From contig DBYJ01000031.1 in NCBI GenBank assembly GCA_002309805.1, positions 60,563 through 69,903 on the forward strand: a DNA stretch of 9,341 nucleotides, written 5' to 3'. The translations under genes were made by a program, and so were the position numbers. Shown piece by piece: positions 4,744-9,341 of the stretch (the first letter of the stretch is position 1; each line of letters begins with the position of its first letter). The stretch comes from Bacteroidales bacterium UBA1189 (GTDB lineage: Bacteria > Bacteroidota > Bacteroidia > Bacteroidales > Bacteroidaceae). Below the pieces are notes generated by a model. It saw only the letters and a program-made list of their open reading frames with translations, had not been told where the DNA came from and ran no database searches.

Positions 4744-6771
4744 TTAATTCTTCGTTTTTAAAAGATCTTCCAGGCGGAACATCTCGTCGCGGTATTGGGC
4801 AGCCTGCATGAAGTCGAGCTTGGCGGCGGCCTCCTGCATGAGCTTGCGGGTGCGGGCGATGGACTTCTCCAGTTGGGCGGCTGTCATGGTGGCCAGGATG
4901 GGGTCCTCGGCAGCACGTGGTGTGGGGCTGTCAGCAAGTCCATACGCCTGTTGACTCGTTGACTTGTTGACTTGTTGACTTGTTAGGAACGTTTCGTTGA
5001 TGGCCTTCTGGATCTGACGGGGCGTGATGCCGTGGGCGGCGTTGTAGGCCAGCTGTTTCTCGCGTCGGCGGTTGGTTTCATTGATGGTGCGGCGCATGCT
5101 TTCGGTAATGGTGTCGCCGTACATGATGACGGTGCCGTTGATGTTGCGTGCAGCACGTCCGGCTGTCTGGGTGAGGCTGCGTTCGTTGCGCAGGAATCCC
5201 TCTTTGTCGGCATCCAGAATGGCCACGAGCGATACTTCGGGCAGGTCCAGTCCTTCGCGAAGCAGGTTCACGCCCACCAGCACGTCGTATTCTCCCCGTC
5301 GTAGGTCGTTCATAATCTCCACGCGGTCCATCGTATCCACGTCGCTATGGATGTAGTTGCAGCGGACGCCGTATTTCGTGAGATAGTCAGCTAGTTCCTC
5401 GGCCATACGCTTGGTGAGGGTGGTGACGAGGGTACGCTCGCCCCGTTCGCTTCGAATGCGGATTTCCTCCATTAAGTCATCAATCTGATTTTCCGTGGGG
5501 CGTACTTCGATGACGGGGTCAAGCAGCCCCGTGGGGCGGATGACCTGCTCCACGACCACTCCCTCGCTCTCCTGCAGTTCATAGTCCGCAGGAGTGGCGC
5601 TGACGTAAATAGTCTGGTGGACAAGCTCCTTGAATTCGTCGAATTTTAGCGGGCGGTTGTCGAGGGCTGCCGGCAGTCGGAATCCATATTCCACGAGGTT
5701 CGTCTTGCGGGCACGGTCGCCGCCGTACATGGCATGGATTTGGGGGACGCTGACGTGGCTCTCGTCGATGACCATCAGAAAGTCCTTGGGGAAGAAGTCG
5801 AGCAGGCAGTAGGGGCGGCTGCCTGGGGGACGTCCGTCGAAGTAGCGGCTGTAGTTCTCGATGCCCGAGCAATGGCCCAGCTCACGCAGCATCTCCATGT
5901 CGTAGGTCACGCGCTCCTGAAGGCGCTTCGCCTCTAACGGACGGCCCTCGGCATAGAAGAAATCAACCCTTGCCTTCAGGTCGTCCTCAATCTGATGGAT
6001 GGCGCGCAGGGTCGAGTCCTGACTGGTCATGAAGAGGTTGGCGGGATAGATTTTGTAGCCGTCGTACTCGGTGAGGCGCAGTCCGCTTTCGGGGTCGAGT
6101 TCCTCGATGGCCTCGATGTCGTCGTCCCAGAACTGGATGCGGATGACGGCATCGCTGTACGCCAGCCAGACGTCCACCGTGTCGCCCTTCACACGGAAGT
6201 TGCCACGTCCCAGCTCCATGTCGTTGCGGACGTAGAGGCTGTCCACAAGACGTCGGAGGAGCACGCTGCGATCCATCTTCTGCCCCACGCGCACCTCGAT
6301 GACGTTGTCGTAGAAATCCGACGGGTTGCCCATGCCGTAGATGCAGCTGACGGAGGAGACGATGATGACGTCCTTCCGTCCCGACAGCAGCGAGCTTAGG
6401 GCCGACAGGCGCAGCTTGTCAATCTCGTCGTTGATGGCGAGGTCCTTCTCGATGTAGGTGTCGGTCTGGGGCAGGTAGGCCTCGGGCTGGTAGTAGTCGT
6501 AGTAGCTGACGTAGTACTCCACGGCGTTGTGGGGGAAGAATCCCTTGAACTCCGCGTAGAGCTGGGCAGCCAGCGTCTTGTTGTGGCTGAGGACGAGGGT
6601 GGGGCGTCCCACCTGGGCGACGACGTTGGCAATGGTGAACGTCTTTCCAGAGCCCGTCACACCCAGCAGCACCTGTGCCGGCGTGCCCGACAGCACCCCT
6701 TCCGTCAACTGCTGGATCGCCTCCGGCTGATCCCCCGTCGGCGCATACTCACTCACAAGCTCAAAGTCCAT
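4744..6771 (-). CDS. uvrB: Excinuclease ABC subunit UvrB
   Basis: UvrB is the damage-verifying helicase-like subunit of nucleotide excision repair; it receives DNA from UvrA and recruits UvrC. The 675-residue product has all landmarks in order. Walker A is GVTGSGKT (37-44). The damage-sensing beta-hairpin is at about residues 86-110 (YYVSYYDYYQPEAYLPQTDTY). The DESH box is near residue 338 and VSATP near 391. Helicase motifs VGVNLLREGLDLPEV and QTAGRAARN follow, and the C-terminal UVR domain that binds UvrC spans about 633-670 (KLMQEAAAKLDFMQAAQYRDEM). Length is normal for the family. In the flexible linker before the UVR domain, about residues 597-609 (TSQQVNKSTSQQ) are encoded by an octamer repeat. 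The start MDFELVSEYAPTGDQPEAI fits homologues. It lies 25 bases after the kinase-like gene with no separate promoter seen. Confidence 0.97.
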   Translation of the reverse strand: MDFELVSEYAPTGDQPEAIQQLTEGVLSGTPAQVLLGVTGSGKTFTIANVVAQVGRPTLVLSHNKTLAAQLYAEFKGFFPHNAVEYYVSYYDYYQPEAYLPQTDTYIEKDLAINDEIDKLRLSALSSLLSGRKDVIIVSSVSCIYGMGNPSDFYDNVIEVRVGQKMDRSVLLRRLVDSLYVRNDMELGRGNFRVKGDTVDVWLAYSDAVIRIQFWDDDIEAIEELDPESGLRLTEYDGYKIYPANLFMTSQDSTLRAIHQIEDDLKARVDFFYAEGRPLEAKRLQERVTYDMEMLRELGHCSGIENYSRYFDGRPPGSRPYCLLDFFPKDFLMVIDESHVSVPQIHAMYGGDRARKTNLVEYGFRLPAALDNRPLKFDEFKELVHQTIYVSATPADYELQESEGVVVEQVIRPTGLLDPVIEVRPTENQIDDLMEEIRIRSERGERTLVTTLTKRMAEELADYLTKYGVRCNYIHSDVDTMDRVEIMNDLRRGEYDVLVGVNLLREGLDLPEVSLVAILDADKEGFLRNERSLTQTAGRAARNINGTVIMYGDTITESMRRTINETNRRREKQLAYNAAHGITPRQIQKAINETFLTSQQVNKSTSQQAYGLADSPTPRAAEDPILATMTAAQLEKSIARTRKLMQEAAAKLDFMQAAQYRDEMFRLEDLLKTKN
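4950..4985. repeat. Octanucleotide tandem repeat, 4 units plus a partial, inside uvrB
   Basis: The units are gttgactc, gttgactt, gttgactt, gttgactt and a partial gtta. On the coding strand they encode TSQQVNKSTSQQ in frame, in the linker between the helicase core and the UVR domain. Same unit and same orientation relative to transcription as at 2638-2701 and 4181-4212. Confidence 0.94.
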
Positions 6772-6796
6772 ATTCCGATGACGATGCTATCTTTTT

Positions 6797-7441
6797 TTAT
6801 CTTACTTTCCTTATTTCTGCATCCACGATAAAGATATCGCCATCTCTGTCTTTCAGTACATTTCTGGGTACTAAGTCCCAAACCTCGTAGTCGTTATTGG
6901 CATAGCGGCCATCGTTGCTTTTTTTTATAAAACCGATGGCTGCCATATAGGTATCTATTTCTATGGAGGTGGCTGGTTCGGCATTTTTTACCAGATTTTG
7001 CTGGATTACGGGCATGATGGACCGTCCTTCAAAACCAGTAAAAGCGTATAGCGAATAAAAGGTTTCGTTGAAGAGATTGTTATGCCATGTGATTTTTTCC
7101 AAAAGTTGCAGTATGCTGCCATTGCAGTTTAACAAATTGTTTACTTTGTAGATAGTATCGTTGGAAACGAAGGTGTCGTTCTCATTCCCGCTTGGGCCAG
7201 GGACGCCCAGACAGAAGATATCATTCATGGAAATCCACAAACCGTTTTCTTTTGCAAACAGCTCTGCCACGTGTGCCTCAATATCAAGTCGGCTTACATG
7301 TTCTTGGCTTTCTCGAAGTTGCGCTTCATATAGTTGGCAGCGTCGATGGAGTTCATCGGCGATTTCTTGGATTCGGCGATTTTCCGTCGCTTCCTCTCCA
7401 CGGCCTCTTTGTGAAACTGGTTGAGATAGGTCATCGTTCAT
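6797..7441 (-). CDS. Small kinase-fold protein, similar to putative polyvalent-protein kinases
   Basis: I infer a protein-kinase-like fold from the order of motifs in the 214-residue product. A helix EAHVAELFAKENGLWI (56-71) leads to a glycine-rich loop GPSGNENDTFVS (82-93). A candidate ATP-binding Lys99 sits in IYKVNN, followed by a hinge-like MPVIQQNL and the helix EIDTYMAAIGF. The catalytic-loop pattern DLVPRN (Asp189, Asn194) and a metal-binding Asp207 in IFIVDAE close it. This resembles the kinase-like domains of phage and mobile-element polyvalent proteins common in Bacteroidota; substrate unknown. The start is uncertain. The first ~48 codons have A/T-rich third positions (15 of 48 are G/C) and overlap a 46-residue ORF in another frame with host-like bias. 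GTG 7270 or ATG 7228 are alternative starts, but 7228 would remove the leading helix. It lies 25 bases upstream of uvrB, probably in one transcript from the promoter at 7485-7516. Confidence 0.6.
   Translation of the reverse strand: MNDDLSQPVSQRGRGEEATENRRIQEIADELHRRCQLYEAQLRESQEHVSRLDIEAHVAELFAKENGLWISMNDIFCLGVPGPSGNENDTFVSNDTIYKVNNLLNCNGSILQLLEKITWHNNLFNETFYSLYAFTGFEGRSIMPVIQQNLVKNAEPATSIEIDTYMAAIGFIKKSNDGRYANNDYEVWDLVPRNVLKDRDGDIFIVDAEIRKVR
7294..7434 (-). CDS. Possible 46-residue basic protein overlapping the kinase-like gene
   Basis: In the frame starting at ATG 7434, seven bases inside the longer gene, there is an open frame of 46 codons ending at TAA 7294-7296. The product starts MTYLNQFHKEAVERKRRK and ends NYMKRNFEKAKNM; it is highly basic and helical, with no family I recognise. 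I counted third codon positions: 35 of 45 are G or C, as in the housekeeping genes here, against 15 of 48 for the overlapping frame. That is strong compositional evidence that this frame is, or was, the coding one across 7294-7434. Either it is a real small gene leading into the kinase-like gene by coupled translation, or a frameshift has joined a foreign frame to the kinase-like protein. It is the first frame downstream of the promoter at 7485-7516. Confidence 0.45.
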   Translation of the reverse strand: MTYLNQFHKEAVERKRRKIAESKKSPMNSIDAANYMKRNFEKAKNM

Positions 7442-7484
7442 TGGATTTACTTGTTAATGGAATAGCCGTATTGATTTCCGTAGG

Positions 7485-7516
7485 CAAAGGTAGTGTAAAC
7501 CGCGCGATAACGCAAA
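7485..7516 (-). promoter_or_regulatory. Promoter for the kinase-like gene and probably uvrB
   Basis: On the minus strand: TTTG (7513-7516), a 20-base spacer, then TACCTTTG (7485-7492), an exact match to the Bacteroidota consensus. Transcription should start near 7478, about 37 bases before ATG 7441. The spacer carries TTATCGCGCGG, also found at the same place in the bamD promoter. Confidence 0.8.
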
Positions 7517-7680
7517 TAATTTTGCATTTTTTACAGCGTTTTCGTCCGTCAATCGGCAAAACGAGCAAGCTCTTTTGCTTCAATGGTCTTTGCACCCCCT
7601 TCGGTTGAGTTTCGCTCTTCCTCAATCGCGACTCGGCATAGTTCAAACAAGTTTGGCTTTGCTCTCGCTGCTCATTCGGT

Positions 7681-7698
7681 TCCCCCGTTATCGGGGGA
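7681..7698. other. Perfect GC-rich hairpin
   Basis: TCCCCCG, loop TTAT, CGGGGGA: a perfect seven-base-pair stem with a four-base loop. Neither strand shows a T-run after it, so it is not a standard terminator. It lies upstream of both divergent promoters and is probably part of the repeat-like intergenic element around it. Confidence 0.6.
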
Positions 7699-7793
7699 CA
7701 GAAACGCTGCTCCGCCCGTTGCGAGGCGAAGCCTGTCTAAAACTATGGTTAAAGGTAGTTTTTCTGGAATGGCGAAAGAAAAAGAAAATTTGT

Positions 7794-7824
7794 TTTGATA
7801 ATTTGTTACATTGTAGTATCTTTG
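7794..7824 (+). promoter_or_regulatory. Promoter for the FISUMP-like gene at 8008
   Basis: TTTG (7794-7797), a 19-base spacer, then TATCTTTG (7817-7824): a full match to the Bacteroidota promoter. Transcription should begin near 7830, giving a leader of about 178 bases before ATG 8008, far longer than the other leaders in this window. Confidence 0.8.
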
Positions 7825-7829
7825 TCCCC

Positions 7830-7945
7830 GAAGTTTGTCCATCCTACGGACGCGGGCACACTTCAAGACATATCGGAATAAGGAAGCGTTTTAGCCTACT
7901 CTGCAGGGTAAGTCTAAATCAGGCTCACACTTTCTTTTTCGTGTG
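7830..7945 (+). promoter_or_regulatory. Structured 5' leader with three consecutive hairpins
   Basis: Just after the predicted start point three stems can be drawn. Stem 1 is nested: GAAGT (7830-7834) with ACTTC (7860-7864), and inside it GTCC (7837-7840) with GGAC (7848-7851). Stem 2: TTTAG (7890-7894) with CTAAA (7914-7918), and inside it ACTC (7898-7901) with GGGT (7906-7909) around TGCA. Stem 3: CACAC (7926-7930) with GTGTG (7941-7945) around a pyrimidine-rich loop. The order and spacing resemble a regulatory leader or an independent small RNA. It matches no riboswitch I can name. No T-run follows stem 3, so simple attenuation at that point is not evident. Confidence 0.5.
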
Positions 7946-8007
7946 TCTTCTCGTCAAACCAATAAACATTGCCACAGAGCCGAGGCGTATAAAAGGAAAA
8001 AGGAATT

Positions 8008-8583
8008 ATGGAAAAAACAGGGGTATTGGAAAAAGCAAAAAAATACGCAGAAGGCGTGGGCAATGAAACAGGATTGGATGTAATTGTAAAAGCTTTTGTT
8101 GATGGTTATTGCGAAGGAATCAAAGAAACAATAACAAGTGATGAAAATGATATAGAGTATGTTGATCTTGGCCTTCCAAGCGGAACGCTATGGTCTTCAG
8201 ATTTCATTAAACATGATGGGGAGATCACCTATTTCACATATGATAGTGCTATAACAATGCGAATCCCGACGGAACAACAATGGGAAGAACTACAGATCAA
8301 ATGCAGATGGGAATATTATTGTAAAGAAGGAGTTTTTAAGATTGCAAAATGCTTTGGACCCAATGGCAATGTCTTAAACTTTCTCATTAACGATGTTTTT
8401 GATGTGGATAATAAATTGGTTGAAGGCAGTAACAAAGTTTCTTCTTTCTGGTTAATGGAATATTCTGATTATAGTTCTCGTCGTAATACGGCAGAGATAG
8501 GAAAAAGAATTGATGGCAGGCAGCGTACTTGTTCGCCTTTTTATTCTCCTGAATTTAAGCTCCCTGTAAGACTCGTTCGTTAG
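8008..8583 (+). CDS. FISUMP/DUF1566-like protein, A+T-rich, probably acquired
   Basis: Function unknown. The 191-residue product has no signal peptide. A short helical N-terminal part (about 1-44, VLEKAKKYAEGVG then AFVDGYCEGIKE) is followed by EYVDLGLPSGTLWSS (50-64). The pattern goes on with RIPTEQQWEEL (85-95), a stretch GVFKI...GPNGNVLNF, and a final LPVRLVR. This series is typical of the Fibrobacter-type paralogous/DUF1566 domains that are abundant in Prevotella and Bacteroides and are thought to have a C-type-lectin-like fold. It lacks the usual Cys-Asn-Val-Gly segment after TLW and is short. G+C in sampled lines is about 35-45%, against 60% or more in neighbours, which suggests transfer. 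A purine-rich ribosome-binding sequence (AAAAAGGAATT) precedes ATG 8008. Expression comes from the promoter at 7794-7824 and ends at the terminator at 8608. Confidence 0.7.
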   Translation: MEKTGVLEKAKKYAEGVGNETGLDVIVKAFVDGYCEGIKETITSDENDIEYVDLGLPSGTLWSSDFIKHDGEITYFTYDSAITMRIPTEQQWEELQIKCRWEYYCKEGVFKIAKCFGPNGNVLNFLINDVFDVDNKLVEGSNKVSSFWLMEYSDYSSRRNTAEIGKRIDGRQRTCSPFYSPEFKLPVRLVR

Positions 8584-8607
8584 ACGTCCATACTCAGAGA
8601 AAATAAC

Positions 8608-8650
8608 GAGAGCCGCTCGGTCGTTGGGGACTGGGCGGCTCTCTCAATTT
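8608..8650. terminator. Shared bidirectional hairpin terminator
   Basis: GAGAGCCGC (8608-8616) pairs perfectly with GCGGCTCTC (8635-8643) around an 18-base loop. It lies 24 bases after the stop at 8583 and 53 bases after the stop of the convergent HU gene at 8697. A short T-run follows on the plus strand (AATTT) and a T-rich run (TTATTTTC) on the minus strand, so it can serve both genes. Confidence 0.8.
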
Positions 8651-8696
8651 AAAATGTAGGATCTGGAGGGATTTTTAGCGAAATCACTCTCTTGGC

Positions 8697-9113
8697 TTAC
8701 GCTAAGAGTTCGCTGGGGACTCGCTTGAGTTGTTTGTTGGTGCGGATGTACTTGATGAGGTCTGCCTCGGGGCGGAACTTGATGCCGACTTGCTTGATGT
8801 AGCTGGCGGGTTCAAAGCTTTCAGCGGAGATGACGGACTGGGCAAAGCACTTCGAGGTGATGTTGGCCTGGAGTGACCCGAGTTCGTCGAGGACAATGCG
8901 CTGGCCTTGAAGCAAGTGGGTCTTGATGTATTCCTTCATGGCGGTGAGGACGGCCACAACATCGGCCTTGGTGACTGTGGTAGCTGTCTGGATGTCTTCT
9001 GACAACTGGCGGAAGGTATAGTCGCCTGTCTTGGTAGCGCGGTTGGTGGCGTAGTCCACGCCTTCAGCTCCGCGGGGGTTGGTGCAACCGACGATTTTGT
9101 AGGTTATTGGCAT
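8697..9113 (-). CDS. HU-family DNA-binding protein (HU-HIG type)
   Basis: This is a nucleoid-associated, HU/IHF-like protein that bends or wraps DNA. The 138-residue product has the Bacteroidota HU-HIG layout. The N-terminal part (MPITYKIVGCTNPRG, then YATNRATKTGDYTFRQLSEDI) leads into TTVTKADVVAVLTAMKEYIKTHLLQGQRIVLDELGSL, in which the two HU helices and the first beta-strands can be seen. Sequences of the arm and C-terminal strands follow (SFEPASYIKQVGIKFRP). A lysine-rich tail (NKQLKRVPSELLA) may add DNA contact. Many copies of such genes occur in Prevotella and Bacteroides genomes, often beside mobile or surface-polysaccharide regions. No TAnnTTTG promoter could be found in the 228 bases upstream. 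Confidence 0.88.
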   Translation of the reverse strand: MPITYKIVGCTNPRGAEGVDYATNRATKTGDYTFRQLSEDIQTATTVTKADVVAVLTAMKEYIKTHLLQGQRIVLDELGSLQANITSKCFAQSVISAESFEPASYIKQVGIKFRPEADLIKYIRTNKQLKRVPSELLA

Positions 9114-9341
9114 AGCGGTAATGAATTAATAAATTGTGTTTTACATGAATCAATCTTTTTTCGGTAAACATGAATCTCAAGTTCTTTTTTCCTTGTCTGC
9201 CTACGGCGTAACGCGAATAACCATGAATAAACACGAATTTTTCACGAAAAAATAATTTATGGATAATTGATGGGTAATTAATGTTCATTTGTGTGGCGTC
9301 GCAGACAAAAAAGTGTTTTCTTTTATCTTTAGCCTACGGCG
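9114..9341. repeat. A+T-rich intergenic stretch with short direct and inverted repeats
   Basis: No gene seen. An 8-base inverted pair TTGTCTGC (9193-9200) and GCAGACAA (9301-9308), with adjoining T and A runs, bounds about 100 bases. GCCTACGGCG occurs twice in direct order (9199-9208 and 9332-9341). ACATGAATC occurs twice near 9142 and 9168. CACGAATTTTTCACGAAAA near 9231-9250 and two related units GGATAATTGATG and GGTAATTAATG near 9260-9282 add to this. It is probably part of a repeated intergenic element; the window ends inside it. Confidence 0.5.

Larger units (their letters stand above)
7442..8007. other. Gene-free divergent control region (566 bases)
   Basis: No convincing gene lies here. 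Open frames crossing it run over both promoters and have no family resemblance. It holds a minus-strand promoter (7485-7516), a GC-rich stretch with several inverted repeats (about 7517-7740), a plus-strand promoter (7794-7824) and a structured leader (7830-7945). Inverted repeats in the middle part include TTGAG/CTCAA near 7605-7625, CAAAC-AA-GTTTG near 7645, TCCCCCG-TTAT-CGGGGGA (7681-7698) and AGGC-GAA-GCCT (7724-7734). The density of palindromes suggests a copied intergenic element rather than decayed coding sequence; this is inference. Confidence 0.7.

Noticed and set aside
5995..6399. Plus-strand open frame of 134 codons opposite uvrB
   Set aside because: Shadow of the conserved uvrB coding sequence.
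7431..7646. Minus-strand open frame of 71 codons (begins MNYAESRLRKSETQ)
   Set aside because: It runs through the well-matched promoter at 7485-7516 and overlaps the start of the kinase-like gene; no domain resemblance. Better explained as translated intergenic element.
7575..8066. Plus-strand open frame of 163 codons
   Set aside because: It crosses the promoter and leader of the gene at 8008 and overlaps that gene's start in another frame; low-complexity basic text, no family.
8008..8583. Variable protein of a diversity-generating retroelement
   Set aside because: The fold family would fit, but no reverse transcriptase, template repeat or adenine-biased variable repeat is seen in the window.

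Overview
The window looks like a chromosomal segment of a fairly GC-rich member of the Bacteroidales, most likely Prevotellaceae. The evidence is the lineage-restricted proteins (Rpb6-like omega subunit, DUF4293, HU-HIG-type HU protein, a FISUMP/DUF1566-like protein), promoters of the Bacteroidota type (TTTG, 19-20 bases, TAnnTTTG), and weak or absent Shine-Dalgarno sequences. The genus call is inference.

Layout. Bases 1-1632 (+ strand) hold the C-terminal part of a glycogen branching enzyme and, six bases later, a membrane protein of unknown function, probably in one transcript. Converging on them is a long minus-strand block. In transcription order it holds a kinase-like gene (6797-7441) that overlaps a possible 46-residue ORF (7294-7434), then uvrB (4744-6771), a D-2-hydroxyacid dehydrogenase (3598-4584), the BamD lipoprotein (2704-3531), the RNA polymerase omega/Rpb6 subunit (2279-2614) and a DUF4293 membrane protein (1679-2149). 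Bases 7442-8007 are a gene-free divergent control region with one promoter facing each way. An A+T-rich FISUMP-like gene (8008-8583, +) follows, then a strong hairpin terminator shared with a convergent HU-family gene (8697-9113, -), and a repeat-rich intergenic stretch to the end.

How the genes relate. bamD, rpoZ and the DUF4293 gene form a housekeeping group for outer-membrane assembly and transcription, read from a well-matched promoter at 3552-3583. uvrB starts 25 bases after the kinase-like gene and probably shares its promoter at 7485-7516. The dehydrogenase has its own -7 element at 4623-4630. The part upstream of uvrB (6797-8583) looks accessory: unusual composition, overlapping reading frames, a structured leader.

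Most notable signal. An octanucleotide tandem repeat (CAAGTCAA on the minus strand) occurs at three places within 2.4 kb: between bamD and rpoZ, inside the dehydrogenase gene and inside uvrB. The two genic copies are in frame and encode the same peptide, TSQQVNK. Because 8 is not a multiple of 3, the repeat gives the same stop-free octapeptide in all three frames of that strand and stops in the other strand. It therefore behaves like a frame-blind, protein-tolerated insertion sequence. A different, heptameric repeat arranged as a 31-bp inverted repeat separates rpoZ from the DUF4293 gene.
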